DNA of 64,000 nt from Euptelea pleiosperma (lineage: Eukaryota > Streptophyta > Magnoliopsida > Ranunculales > Eupteleaceae), in NCBI GenBank assembly GCA_035048495.1, contig CM068541.1, positions 7,447,929-7,511,928 of the forward strand, written 5' to 3'. Both the position numbers and the translations under genes were made by a program. The notes beneath the pieces were generated by a model, which worked only from the letters and a program-made list of their open reading frames with translations, searched no databases and had not been told where the DNA came from. This document shows, one piece after another, positions 44,412 to 57,931 of the stretch. Position 1 is the stretch's first letter. Every line of letters begins with the position of its first letter.

Positions 44412-44505
44412 ATACCAAGGGCACTCTGCCACGAGATAAGAATCTTCACAAAGTTTAAGCCCATACCAATGGCACTCTGCCACGAGATAGATTCTTCACA
44501 AATGT
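44412..44505. repeat. 51-bp imperfect tandem duplication
   Basis: ATACCAAGGGCACTCTGCC at 44412 and ATACCAATGGCACTCTGCC at 44463, both followed by ACGAGATA and ATTCTTCACAAA-type sequence. Confidence 0.8.
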
Positions 44506-44937
44506 CCTCTTCGCTCTTAATGTATCAGGATCACTGAAATGCTTGATTTTTTTTCATATCTTCACAAATGGAGCATCTTCCATGCTTAGAGTTTCAATCG
44601 GATAGACCTATTGAATGGTCACTACTTTCTGTATCATTGTTAGTCGGAGTGGTGGTTGGCCGACCAGAAGATTCTAGTAGGTTAGTCACCTGTGATGGGC
44701 GGCCAACCTCTTGGAGTCTTATGGCCAACCTTCCACCACAGCCATTTGATTTAGGGTTGCGATTTTGATCCAAAACCACTTGTTTTAAGGTTGAAGAAAA
44801 GGGCATTTTTGTGATTTAAAAAAAATTATTAGTCAATTTGTGTCAACAACAGTCAACGTATGGTGGACCATGGGGTATGTTAAAAATTTCTTTTATTATT
44901 TTCTTCTTATACTTTTTAGTAGAACTTTGATGACAAA

Positions 44938-45287
44938 TGCAATCATAAACGTTGATGACGGACCATAGTATGAGCCACGTGGGACATTCTTAGAGATCGT
45001 TGACCATATGAATGTTTGGCCAACCTATGTGGACCTACAAACCAAAAATTAGCCTGATTAGTGGTTTCTATGCCTTGGATTGGAATCGTTTTGGTTGATT
45101 TTTAACCGTAGAATTCAAGCATTATTATGGGTACAATAATCCAAATTAAAGGTTTGAAAACGCTTAGTAGACTGATATTAATTTTGTATGTATGTCCATC
45201 CATACTAACAATGGTCCCTAAAAGTGTGCCACATGTCTCATATTGCGATCCATCGTCAACGTGACCTCCATCATCAAAGTTCTACTC
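44938..45287. mobile_element. G-box fold-back MITE, GTAGAACTTTGATGAC ends
   Basis: The left end AGTAGAACTTTGATGAC mirrors the right ATCATCAAAGTTCTACT. One G-box remains at 44976-44981. A central AAAAATTAGCCTGATTAGTG is kept, while the right arm is diverged. It lies between the NHL gene and the terpene synthase remnant. Confidence 0.7.
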
Positions 45288-45364
45288 ATATTTTTCTCTC
45301 TTATTTTTGTAACGCAATAATGTTAAAATATTGTTGACTCCATTTTCAGGTAAACAAGTACGTT

Positions 45365-45722
45365 AATTATGAAAGAAAAAAAAACGGAATATGGAGGATT
45401 TAGTTTTTGTTTGGGCTTTGGAAGTCATTTGTTTTAATTTTTGTCTGCAAAATAAAAAATTTGCGAGAACAAGATTCATTGACAAGAACACATGATATTC
45501 TATTGAGTGTGCAGAAGCTCGGATCAGGGTTCTATTGAGGATGTGGTGTTTAGCTCTCCGTCTTTGATTGGGAGGAGTTGATGTTTTTCTGGGGCCGGGT
45601 TGTGTGGTCCCTCTTGTTTTGTGTTTTCTTTTGTTGTTGTTTTCTCTTCTTTTGCCTCGGGAGGCTTTCTCAGCCTCCAAGTCTTTAAAAAAGCTATGTT
45701 TACCTTTCGAAAAAAACAAATT
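45365..45722 (+). mobile_element. Probable LINE 3' end
   Basis: A T/G-rich stretch with the GGAGGCTTTCTCAGCCTCC hairpin, then GTTTACCTTTCG and an A-run. This matches the general look of plant L1 3' tails. No reverse transcriptase remains. Confidence 0.45.
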
Positions 45723-45829
45723 CATTACTAAGAAGTAGAGCAACATTACATCATAGGTCCCCCCCCTCCCCTCAATTTGGGGCTCATTGGTATTATTATC
45801 ATCCATTTAATTCAACAGTCTTATTATCT

Positions 45830-47785
<1,956 letters not shown>

Positions 47786-47884
47786 CTGCTTCATAAACAT
47801 TATCAAGTTAGATATGTACGTGAAGATGAAATTTAATTACTTATTATTTCTTTATGGAGCGATAATTCATAGTGGTGAGTGATA

Positions 47885-48240
47885 GTAAGAAACTGATTTA
47901 TGGAATAATGTTCTCTTCATTAACCCTAAAAGGGTTTATATAGAGAATTACAATGTTCAGACATAGAAAGAGAATAGTTGGTAAAATTAGATAGACTAAT
48001 TTTAAGCAATCTAGCCTAAGTACCACTTTTCCACACTGTTTCAATGGTTATAGGACACTTTTCTAATGGGTATAAGACACTTTCCTAATCTAAAACTATT
48101 TTTTATTAATGGGTATAAGAAGCTTTCCTCAATGGATCTAGAATACTTTCTCAATGGGTGTTGTACACTTTCCTTACGAACCCCTCTACAAACTAACGAG
48201 AATAATAGAGTACTATGAGTTTGACAAAATTAATAGACAT
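47885..48240. repeat. Inverted LTR-like fragment
   Basis: The reverse complement of a part of the 49.1-49.35-kb block: AAACTGATTTAT, GGTTTATATAGAGAATTA and an AGACTAATTTTAAGCAATCT match in inverted order. AATGGGTATAAGACACTTTC-like units recur several times. It borders the broken 5' end of the terpene synthase. Confidence 0.6.
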
Positions 48241-48979
48241 CGAAGTAGGGTTTGCAAAGAAATTTTTTGTTGTAGAATGGAATGTAATTATACGCTTAAT
48301 TATTTGATGTGCCGATAAGTACTGTAAATAAAGAATGAAAAAAATGAAAAACTATTTTAGTTTGGATTTTAAAATAGGTTTCTTTTGAGATGAGAGAAAG
48401 TAGGTGTGTCTCTTTTTGCCTCATGGACTTAGGCTTAAATAAGTACACAAGCTATTTATTTTCTTTCAGTTTTTTACTTCAGCTGTCAGTAAATACATGG
48501 AGAGAAGCCTAAAAAACTTCATTTGCAAGCTATATCAAATAATATAACTTTGCAAAGATAATTTTATCAACTTTCCTACGAATCTTAAATCACGTGAATC
48601 AAGTGTCTGGTTGGACACATATTGTCAAAATACTACTACAACTCTATTGTGTTGTGGCGAGAGTTCAAGATGATGTTGGTAGATGAATGATAATGATCGT
48701 ACATGATTTTTCACAAGGATGCTAGATTAAAAATTGAGAAAATAACAAACATAACATAACTAAATAAATTTAATATATTAAAATTATAAAGAGCTATTGG
48801 TACCCGACGGATGACAATAATGCCGCACGTTGAACAAGGTATAAATTTTTGAGCTTGTTCTTCTGACTATGATATCATGATAAGTATCATAACCCAAACC
48901 CAAGATCTAAACCCAACCCACATCTCAAGACTCAACCCGCAATCTATGGGTTAATTGCCTGAATTTGAGGTCATACTTA
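48241..48979. other. AT-rich intergenic, no gene
   Basis: Nothing recognisable on either strand. It may be internal sequence of the neighbouring LTR element. Confidence 0.4.
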
Positions 48980-50170
48980 AAAATTAAGCTACTAACATTG
49001 ATGGCAACTTTGCGTCCCTGCCACAAATGGCGCCATTTACTGGTGGGTGAATCCAAGGCATTAAAAAATGAGGCATCGGGATCCGTGACAAGTTCGATAT
49101 TAGATTGAGCTATAGGTTAACTACAATACCTAGTGGGAAATTATTTTACATTAATATAAAATGTCTTACACCCAATGGGAAAGTGCTAATTAGGTTAGAT
49201 TGTTTAGAATTAGTATCTTTCTAATTTTTTTTAATTTTTTTTTCTTCTATTTCTCAGAATTATAATTCTCTATATAAACCTTTTCATGGTTGACTAACAT
49301 TCAATATTATTCAATAAATCAGTTTCGGATCAGCGAAGAGATATCTTTGGTACAAAAAGCCAACTTGATTGAGCAATCATAACCTCCTAATCTATCTTAG
49401 ATTAGATCAGTAAGATCAACTAATCAGATCATTTGGACATCTCGGACCCATGACCCTTTTGAGGAAAAAAAAAACGTTTTAAACGACTGTACACATTGAA
49501 CTATACAGATTATTCTCCATTTATTTTTTTTTCTTTAAAACCGGTTAAAACATATATTTCCATTTTTTTTTCAATAAAAACTTTCCAATGATACTTCAAA
49601 TTAGACATGTGGGGGGAAAAAGTCCATTGACACATTCTTAGAGATCAATGACCTGACTTTTTTTATCCGGGCGATCTCCAATCTCGGTTGAAAATCAGCC
49701 TAATTGATACTTTTTAGCCATGGGATCTTTGTATGTACCCACCCCAAAATAATGATCAAATCCCATTGTTTGAAAATCACCTATGAAAAAGATTAAAATT
49801 TGACGGATATAAAGCACTAATCATGCTAATGTTTGGTCTGTATGTCCACCTAAGGATGGGCCTAACATCCATTACATCAATGGTCTCTAATAGTGTTCCA
49901 CGTGAGAAATTTTTTATCTAGTGTCTAGGCCACACCTAAAAATAGACCATACACACGATTTTTTGGTGCCCTACTCTTTACACTAAATCGTATTATACAT
50001 TAATTATTCTCGAAATCTTATTTTTTATTTTTATTTTTTCGTTTATTTGATGGTATTTTAAGGAGATCTAACTTTCTTTCTCTCAGTAACATTGAAAATT
50101 GATCCAAAATAATGGTCTAATTGGATGGTCTGGATTTTTCAAATTAAAGTTAATTTTTAGTAAGGTTAAG
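48980..50170. repeat. LTR-derived segment, copy A
   Basis: It contains CTAACATTGATGGCAACTTTGCG, a TGGCGCC on the minus strand (about 49027) resembling the common Ty3/gypsy PBS, CGGGATCCGTGACAAGTT and TTGAGCAATCATAA. CCTAATCTATCTTAGATTAG and a diverged G-box-family MITE (49620-49915) follow. All recur in order at 50350-52280. Confidence 0.7.
49620..49915. mobile_element. Diverged G-box MITE in LTR copy A
   Basis: ACACATTCTTAGAGATCAATGACC on the left; on the right GTCCACCTAAGGATGGG and GTTCCACGTGAG (G-box 49899-49904). The same diverged MITE occupies the equivalent place in copy B (51895-52130). Confidence 0.65.
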
Positions 50171-50414
50171 AATTTCAAAATGTACTAATTATGTGTGTGG
50201 AAGGTAATCATAGTATGAAAAACCCATTGTGTAGTTGGATTGTCCAACATGATCTTCATGTGGCCCCACCACTGGGCGTAAGAATTGAATGTAAGAAATG
50301 GGTGTAGCTGTAGAAATGGGCCCCTTCTTTTCTTGTTAGACAGGGAGGACACTGCTAACATTGATGGCAACTTTGCGTAGCTCACACAAATAGAGTGTCT
50401 GGAAGGCTGGAACT

Positions 50415-50570
50415 TTTTCAAATGCGGGAAACACCATTTTTATTACATACCAGTCATCTGGGCCCACTGACCGCATGAATGGTTATAAATTACTGTCATC
50501 TGGGTCCACTGCCGCTTCCTCATTTGAAAATATCTCAGGTATACCTTGTTACATCACATCATGACCCTTA
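50415..50570. mobile_element. Family II MITE, internally deleted
   Basis: CATCTGGGCCCACTGACCGCA and, directly after, a shortened right arm with GCCGCTTCC and GTATACCTTGTTACATCA. The usual central 150 bp is missing. Confidence 0.6.
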
Positions 50571-50624
50571 AAAAAAAAAAAAATTAGACATCGGGATCCG
50601 TGACAAGTTGGATCTTAGATCGAG

Positions 50625-51434
50625 TTATAGGGTAACTACAATATCCAGTGAAAAATTATTTTAGATTAATTTAAAGTGTCTTACACCTATTGGAAAAGTG
50701 TTATTTAGGTTAGATTGCTTTGAATTAGTATCTTTATAAAATTTTCACACCTTTTCTCTCTATTTATTAAAAAGGTCGGGCTCTAGGGACTGGCCCTTTT
50801 TTATCAGCTCCCATTACAGGACACAATATGAGCCACGTAGAACACTCTTAGAGGACTCTGATCGTATGGATGTTTGGCCAATCCCTAAGTGGACCTACAA
50901 ACCAAAAATTAGCCTGAATAATGATTTTTAGGCGTTGGATATTTGTACATCAAATACTGCTCAAATTCTCACAGTTGAGATCAACCCATGAAAATAAATT
51001 TTTGGTTTGTAGGTCCACCTAGGGATTGGTTATAGGGTAACTACAATATCCAGTGAAAAATTATTTTAGATTAATTTAAAGTGTCTTACACCTATTGGAA
51101 AAGTGTTATTTAGGTTAGATTGCTTTGAATTAGTATCTTTATAAAATTTTCACACCTTTTCTCTCTATTTATTAAAAAGGTCGGGCTCTAGGGACTGGCC
51201 CTTTTTTATCAGCTCCCATTACAGGACACAATATGAGCCACGTAGAACACTCTTAGAGGACTCTGATCGTATGGATGTTTGGCCAATCCCTAAGTGGACC
51301 TACAAACCAAAAATTAGCCTGAATAATGATTTTTAGGCGTTGGATATTTGTACATCAAATACTGCTCAAATTCTCACAGTTGAGATCAACCCATGAAAAT
51401 AAATTTTTGGTTTGTAGGTCCACCTAGGGATTGG
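50625..51434 (+). repeat. 405-bp perfect tandem duplication
   Basis: TATAGGGTAACTACAATATC through AGGTCCACCTAGGGATTGGT occurs twice, offset by exactly 405 bp, with no differences seen by eye. The junction shows a GT microhomology (GAGTTATAG / TTGGTTATAG / TTGGTCAAAC). It duplicates LTR sequence plus most of the adjoining MITE. Confidence 0.9.
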
Positions 51435-51539
51435 TCAAACATCCATACGATCAGAGTCCTCTAAGAGTGTTCTACGTGGCTCATATTGTGTCCTGTAATG
51501 GGAGCCGATCAAAATAGGTCAGTCCCTGGAACCCGACCC
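50773..51539. mobile_element. G-box-family MITE, GGTCGGGC ends, internally duplicated
   Basis: The left end GGTCGGGCTCTAGGGACTGG mirrors the right CAGTCCCTGGAACCCGACC. The flanks TTATTAAAA (50764-50772) and TTATCAAAA (51540-51548) differ at one of nine bases. G-box sites read CACGTA and TACGTG. Without the 405-bp duplication the element is about 362 bp. Confidence 0.8.
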
Positions 51540-51894
51540 TTATCAAAATTAACATTCAATAAATTAAATCAGTTTTGTATCAACGAAGAGATATCTTTGG
51601 TACACAATCAACCTGATTGAGCAATCATAATCTCCTAATCTATCTTAGATTAGACCAGTAAGATCAACTAATTAGATCATTTGGACATTTCGGACCCATG
51701 ACCCTTATTAGTAATTTTGCGTCCCAAATAGTAAGTTTTTTTGAAAAATACATTTTAGATGATGGTACACATTGAACTGTATGGTAATATTCTCCATTTT
51801 TTCCCTCTAAAATCAATTAAAAGACGTATTTTCATTTTTTTTCAATAAAACTTTCTAATAACACTCCAAATTCGACACGTCCTGGAAAAAGTCT

Positions 51895-52130
51895 ATTGAC
51901 ACATTCTTAGAGATCAATGACCTGACTTTTTTTTCATCTGGGTGATCTCAAATCTTAGTTGAAAATCAGCTTGATTGATGATTTTTAGCCATGGGATCTT
52001 TGTACCCACCCCAAAATAATGATCCAATCCCATTGTTTGAAAATCACCTATCAAAAAGACTAAATCTGACGGATATAAAGCACTAATCATGCTAATGTTT
52101 GGTCTGTGTTCATCTAGACGATTTTTTATC
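51895..52130. mobile_element. Diverged G-box MITE in LTR copy B
   Basis: Same MITE as 49620-49915. Its right end is deleted, stopping at GTTTGGTCTGTGTTCATCTAG without the G-box. Confidence 0.6.
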
Positions 52131-52345
52131 CAGCGTCCAGGCCGCACCTAAAAATAGACCATATATATATATATATATATAAATGAATTTTTGGTGCCAG
52201 ATGATCTTTACGATAAATCGTATTATACACAAATTATTCTCTCGAACTTTTTTTCACTAATTATACACAAATTATACACAACCCAAAGGCCCAGTAGCTT
52301 TCATGAACATTGAATTCACTTATTTTCACTATCCATCTATCTATA

Positions 52346-52860
52346 TCTATACTACTATGAAGCAACAACCTTGGGGCCACACATGTGACACAATTAAAAG
52401 CCTCTTTACTCTAAAGGGCAAAACCTTCCTTCATTAGATGCCTCTGTTCAAAAGAAAAGACAAACCTGGGTTGGACAGTTCATGATGTCCAAACGCCCAC
52501 ATCCCTCATCATAATTGATGAGGGACAATAGTATATCCCACGTGACACATTTTTAAGGACCACTGCCCGCATGGATGTTTGTCCCAACCCTAAGTTGACC
52601 TATATAAGCCTATTTAGTGATCTCAAACCTTTGGATCTGAATACCCATATGATGCTCAAAATCTACTGTTAAAAATCAACCCATGAAAATGACTCCAATC
52701 ATATCCTTAAAAATCATTAATAGGCAATCAACCCATGAAAATGACTCCAATCATATCCTTAAAAATCATTAATAGGCTTATTTTTTTTGCATGTAGGTCC
52801 ATTTAGGGATGAGACAAATATCGAAACAGCTAGTGATCTCTACAAGTGTGCTACGTATGT
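52346..52860 (+). mobile_element. Helitron-like repeat, copy 2 (5' terminus)
   Basis: Begins A|TCTATACTACTATGAAGC and follows copy 1 (4319-4890) through AAAACCTTCCT, ACATCCCTCATC and an embedded MITE (CCCACGTGACACATTTTT). It contains a perfect 52-bp tandem duplication (52674-52725 / 52726-52777). No 3' terminus was identified. Confidence 0.5.
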
Positions 52861-52914
52861 GTATCATACTCACCTTCACAGGCTGTTAAGCATGATAATG
52901 TCCCTTATCAATGA

Positions 52915-53100
52915 TGACGAAAGACCACAATATGAGCCATGTGGCATACTTTTAGAGGTCAATAGCCATACGGATGTTGGGCCCATTGTTAGGTGGAGCT
53001 ACGTACCAAATATCAGCCTGATTAGTGATCTCAAACCATTGGATCTTTGCACCTCAAAATTCTGCAGATAAAATCAACCTAGAAAAATGACTCTAATCCA
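52915..53100. mobile_element. G-box-family MITE, left arm only
   Basis: ATATGAGCCATGTGGCATAC, CCATACGGATGTTGGGCCC and AATATCAGCCTGATTAGTG. The right arm is absent, and the sequence ends just before the Helitron at 53116. Confidence 0.6.
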
Positions 53101-53871
53101 ATGTCATTATGGTAATCTATATAACAAAACAGGACGGTTGTCCCCTATGTAAGTAACGGCTGAGATCGACCCACATCAACAGTCGGATTTGAATTCTTTC
53201 TCGCGCGCGCATGCCTACTTCCCGAAACCCTCAAAAGTTCAAAACCAACAAACCGTAGCCACTTCTCTCCTCTCTCCTCTCTCTCTTATCTCCATCTACT
53301 TCCTCCTGCTTCTCCTTCTCTTTTTTTCTCACAAGATTTAATGGTGCCGATTGCACATTTGAGGTGAAGAGCCTTCGTTGAGACGCCCATCGCACGAACC
53401 TTCGTTATTTTTTTATCCGGCTCAGATGTGGTTTGTGGTGGCGGAGAGGAATCTCTTAGGGATTCATTACAACAATAAGATGGAGAGGAGAAGACCGATC
53501 AATAGTAACATTGGTGCTGTCTTTGATCGGTGGTTTCTTCCCGCCAATCTCTCACACTCTCGCCATTTTCGTGTGTTGCAAGCTCTCCACACCCTGCCAC
53601 AACCAGCTCTTCGCAAAGGGTTTTGGGTGCCATCAATAGAATCGGTTTGGTGGTGAAAGTCGTCATCTACCTGAGCTTAGGTTGGGTCTTCATAGCACTG
53701 ATCTCAAATCGAATCGGTTTGTTTTTGGGTCCTATCCAAATGCACCCCAAAAGAATCAGTTAGGTGGCGTCATATGTGGTTATAGGATCCGTGTGGGTGT
53801 TAGTTTTAGGTGTTATGTCGTCTTGGGGCTTTCGAGATGGTATGGGTGTCATTTTTTTTGTATTTTGGTGC

Positions 53872-53940
53872 AAAAACAGAGGATTGTCATTGTACAACAG
53901 CACAATGGTATTTTTTTATAAGTGACAATCCTCTGTTTTT
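53872..53940. repeat. Perfect 18-bp inverted repeat
   Basis: AAAAACAGAGGATTGTCA (53872-53889) and its reverse complement (53923-53940) around a 33-nt loop. The left-arm motif occurs again near 55447. Confidence 0.85.
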
Positions 53941-55470
53941 ATAAGTCGCCCATTGAATTAACCTTTGGGTTTCAAGGTTTAAGGGTTGGATCTGCAACCT
54001 TTGCATCTCAGTCCCTTTCCCTGCATTTATAGGGTCCAGCGGCACTCTGTGCTTTATTTTGTCGCCCCTAGGTTGTTCGAGTTTGAGTTTGAAGGGGACG
54101 ACTCTGGTAACTCCATCAGTTGAATAATAAGCAACACAACCATTTGATTTGAGGTTGCAAAGAAGCAATCTTCGTATGCATATTTTTGTGCTTTTCTTCC
54201 TTTCTATGGTTTCCATTTCACTTTCTGATCTGAGAACAATGTACAGTAAAAAGTGTATCAATTATCTACAAACATTTTTTTGTTGTTGTTGGTTTGTTGC
54301 CATTATTATCACCTAGTGGGTGTTGCTCAGATTCAATGTGGATTTGGAAAAATGTGTTTTCCATGTTTTTTGTTTTCTTTTTGGGTTTGGGAGCATATTA
54401 GCATCTTTATAGAGAGAATTTGTTCTTTCATATAGGGGCTGATTGTGGCTGTTACGAGGATGGCTATATCTCCATATAGTTGTGGATCTATAACAAGAGT
54501 GACAGACCATGTGGATAAGTGTATGGAACTAGAAAACCACTTAAATACTGTGGAGAAGATGCATTTTGGAAGGAGAGCTTCTTCTTGCCATGTCTTACGG
54601 GACTATTCCTCTAATATAAAAAAATATGGAGCACTACATGGTGGATAGACCCAGACCTAAGTCCCACTTGCCAGTGCCCTTATTCAGAATCTGTCTTTTT
54701 TGTGTGGGTCTATTATTCAGTATATTCAAAGCTATATACTTGCTTTTTTATATACTATAAAGTTTGTAATATTCATGTAGGTTATTTGATACAGTAGTAT
54801 AAGCTTTAGGGAGAGATGATAGAACTGGAAAGTTCAATAGGCAGAGGCACTACAAAGCACACACCAATTTTATTTGTTTCCTCTCATTCCATTTCTCCTA
54901 GCTGTGGTTTAGTTTTTATCTGTTTATGTTATCTACTTCCATTGTTTGATTCCATTACTTGAGAATTAGCATGTTTAGAAACAAGTTGGGGTCCCATTTT
55001 TAGTTAGGCTGAGTGATGGGATACTATCATAACATTTTATCAGATTGGTACTTCAATTTTATTCATTTTGGAGTGAAGATTCCTGTTATTTTCTACAATT
55101 GGTGAGCAATTAAAGGAGAGAGCTATGGATATTGAAATGTATTGATTATAAATTCTCCAAAGATCTCAACATTCTTACATTATTTGAAGTAAAAAAGGGT
55201 ATTTCTGGATACATTAACGGTTTGCAAAGAAGAAAATGTTACAAGATATGATAGAGCAATTTGATTACACTCCTACCTTGAAAGTTTCACAATCAAACTT
55301 TTCTTGCAGAAAATGGGACTCAATTCCAATGGAAGTGAAACAGATCAGATTCAAAATGGTTATTGTTCCCCAAATCATGTGACATGTATGACTTTAGTTT
55401 AGGGTCTGTGCAAGGATGGGTAGATTTTGAAAGCTTGGGATGGTGCAAAAACAGAGGATTGTCATGGTAT

Positions 55471-55680
55471 TTTCTCAAAAGAGTGATGATGACTATTAAG
55501 CTTTGGGATGGTGTGGGTGTTAGTTTTCATCTTTGCAGGGGGGTTTGGGGATGGAATGGGTGTCAGTTTTGTGTGTTTTGTGTATTTTGGTATTTCTCAA
55601 ATACAAGTAAGCACAATGGACTTTCTCAAAAGAGTGATGATGACTATTAGCTTTGGGATGGTGTGGGTGTTAGTTTCGTC
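55471..55680. repeat. 151-bp partial tandem repeat inside Helitron
   Basis: TTTCTCAAAAGAGTGATGAT and the following GATGGTGTGGGTGTTAGTTT occur at 55471 and again at 55622. Confidence 0.8.
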
Positions 55681-56890
55681 TATTTTAATAGGAAGTTTTC
55701 ATTTTATTGAATCTATTTTGAGCATGGGATTTCTACATGCAGTGCATGGGTCCCTTTTGGTTATTCTAATGGAAGTCGTGTTCCCTTGAAATGGTAAATC
55801 TAATTTCGCGGTTTTATTTTTTTGTTTTTTTTCTTAGCAGGCCGTGTACCCTCGAAGACACTGAGACGCCTTTCACCCTAACACACCTAAACCTATAAAA
55901 GATTTCCAAACCTATTTAGTGTATCAACTTTGCTATAGCAATCCTGTTTTCAACTGATGTTGCCCATTTGCTTTGTAGATGGAGTTTAAGGGTATTGCAA
56001 ACCATTTCTAGAGTCACCCCATGATGTTCTCTCGCACTCCATCTACGCATCATCTGACATGTTCATTATCCCATCAATATTTGAGCCATGTGGGCATACA
56101 CGTGTATAACATTTATAACCTGTATGTTATTGACAGTTAATGTTGTCTTTGGTTTGGATATTTTGCAACTTATATGGAGACACCACGTGAATTTTCATCG
56201 AATTCTTTGATTTAATTATGTTGTTTTAGTAACATTCTTTAGTATTTTTCAATCACCAAAATGTCCACCGAAGATGAAAAGGAGTCCCAACTACCATCCA
56301 ACTTTCTCATAATAGTTATAAATACAAGCGTGCATGTGTGACGTTTCTTAGGAGCCGTGAAAGTGCAGTTGCCCAAGTTTTCACCACAATAGTGAAGTTG
56401 AGCCAGAAACTCACACTTTATTATAGTCAAGGTCTAATAACACGAAACTAAAACACTAAATCCAATTCCACTTTTTGATTTAATGTTTCTGTCGAAAACT
56501 TGAATAGGCTTGATTGGGATTGATAAAAAAAACCTGATTGTTGATTTTATTTTTGGGTTGTAATTGAGTTTCTTGCTGGCATTTTCAGCTTTGGATTCAT
56601 GGATCGATTGGGATTGATAAATAAAACCATATTGCTGATTGTTCTATTTTTTTTTTTTTTCGTTACAGTTGAATTTCTTGCCAATATACAAATGATTGTG
56701 TGCTCTTTGTCGGGGAAAATGGATCTGGATGCCGAAGGCACCCGTATTTATTTGCAGACTTTATTGGGAGTGCCGTAGGCACGGGTAATTACTAGTTTAA
56801 AACATATTGGGATATCCATAGGGAGACCGTTAGTGACCGTCTATGGTCAATGACGTTGCAAAAAAGTTACAATGCTAAAAAAAGGAAAAA

Positions 56891-57279
56891 GATGTAACAA
56901 GGTACGCCTGAAACTGTTCATTTGGGGAAGCGGCATTTTTGGTAGTCACCGCTGCCATCTGGGCCCACGGACCGCTTGGATGTTTATCTCACCCCTTGGT
57001 GGATATACATACCAAAAATCAACTTGATTGGTAATCTATAACCATTAGATGTTAACACTTTTTAGCACCATTTAAGGCGTTCTTATAGCCGTTGAATACA
57101 ACACTCTTTTGAGCACTAAAACCAAAGCCTAAAAATCATTAAACAAGCTGATTTTTGCATGAATGTCTATTAAATGGTGGGCTAAACATCCATGCGGTCA
57201 GTGGGCCCAGATGGCAGTGGTGACTACCAAAAATGCCGCTTCCGCAAATGAAAAGATCTCAGGTATACCTTGTTACATC
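56891..57279. mobile_element. Fold-back MITE family II
   Basis: GATGTAACAAGGTACGCC on the left, GGTATACCTTGTTACATC on the right, 389 bp. The orientation is opposite to the 5.7- and 42.6-kb copies. Confidence 0.8.
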
Positions 57280-57289
57280 ACGTCCCAAA

Positions 57290-57449
57290 AGCTAATGGTT
57301 ATAATTACCAATCAAGGTGATTTTTGGTCTGTACATCCACCAAGTGTTGGGATAAACATCCATACGGTCGATGGGCCCAGATTGCAGCGGTTACTACCAA
57401 AAATGGCGCTTCCGCAAGTGAGATAGTTTTAGGCATACCTTGTTACATC
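57290..57449. mobile_element. Family II MITE, right arm only
   Basis: Directly follows the previous copy: AATTACCAATCAAGGTGATT, GGGCCCAGATTGCAGCGG, GGCGCTTCCGC, GGCATACCTTGTTACATC. Confidence 0.7.
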
Positions 57450-57488
57450 TTTTTCTTATTTACAAACCACGTGGCACACACCCTTGGA

Positions 57489-57883
57489 GAGTAAAACTTG
57501 TGTTACAAGATGTTGTGACGGAAGCCGGTCACAGCACTCAGTACGAGACACGTGGCACACATCAGAGGGCGCTGACCGTATGGATGTTTGGCCAGTCCCT
57601 CGGTGTACTAACAAACCAAAAATCAGCCTGATTTGTGATCTAAAACCTTTGGACTTTTGTACCCAAATAACGCTCAAATTCCTACAGTTAAAATCAACCC
57701 ATGAAAATAACTTCAATCAAATCGGTTAGAAATGACTAATCAAGCTGATGTTTTGTGTACCAGTCCGGCGAGGGACTGGCCAAACATCCATACGGTCATC
57801 GTCCTTTAATATAATGCCACGTGGCTCATTTTGAATGCTGTGACCGACTTCCGTCACAACATCTTGTGACACAAGTTTTACTC
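57489..57883. mobile_element. Complete G-box MITE with perfect 9-bp TSD
   Basis: 395 bp, bounded by GAGTAAAACTTGTGTTAC and its inverted copy. Outer arms CAAGATGTTGTGACGGAAG / CTTCCGTCACAACATCTTG lead to the G-box cores (57549-57554 and 57818-57823). It is flanked by the perfect 9-bp repeat ACCCTTGGA (57480-57488, 57884-57892). The target is itself a G-box MITE arm: CACGTGG at 57468 before, GACCACTGACCGAATGGATG after. Confidence 0.9.
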
Positions 57884-57931
57884 ACCCTTGGAGACCACTG
57901 ACCGAATGGATGTTTGTCCCATCCTTAAGTG

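Larger units (their letters stand above)
50350..52280. repeat. LTR-derived segment, copy B (with insertions)
   Basis: Aligns with copy A in the same orientation. It is lengthened by a family II MITE derivative near 50.4-50.6 kb, the GGTCGGGC-type MITE at 50773-51539 and a 405-bp tandem duplication. A (TA)n run lies near 52.16 kb. Confidence 0.7.
53116..56795 (+). mobile_element. 3.7-kb non-autonomous Helitron
   Basis: The 5' end is A|TCTATATAACAAAACAGG; the 3' end is AATTACTAG|T, preceded by a perfect GTGCC-GTA-GGCAC hairpin (56770-56782). Both ends match the 282-bp Helitron at 46770-47051. No Rep/helicase is encoded. The interior has a CT-rich leader-like stretch (53255-53330), short open frames with no recognised domain, an 18-bp-arm hairpin (53872-53940) and a 151-bp partial tandem repeat (55471 onward). 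It may carry captured transcript pieces, but no source gene is recognised. Confidence 0.8.

Noticed and set aside
47990..48180. Repeated AATGGGTATAAGACACTTTC units as a CRISPR-like or satellite array
   Set aside because: Units are irregular in spacing and sequence and belong to an LTR-like fragment; CRISPR is not expected in a plant nuclear genome.
50185..50421. 78-codon minus-strand frame as the missing terpene synthase N-terminus
   Set aside because: No RR(x)8W or other N-terminal TPS motifs; the sequence belongs to the repeat segment.
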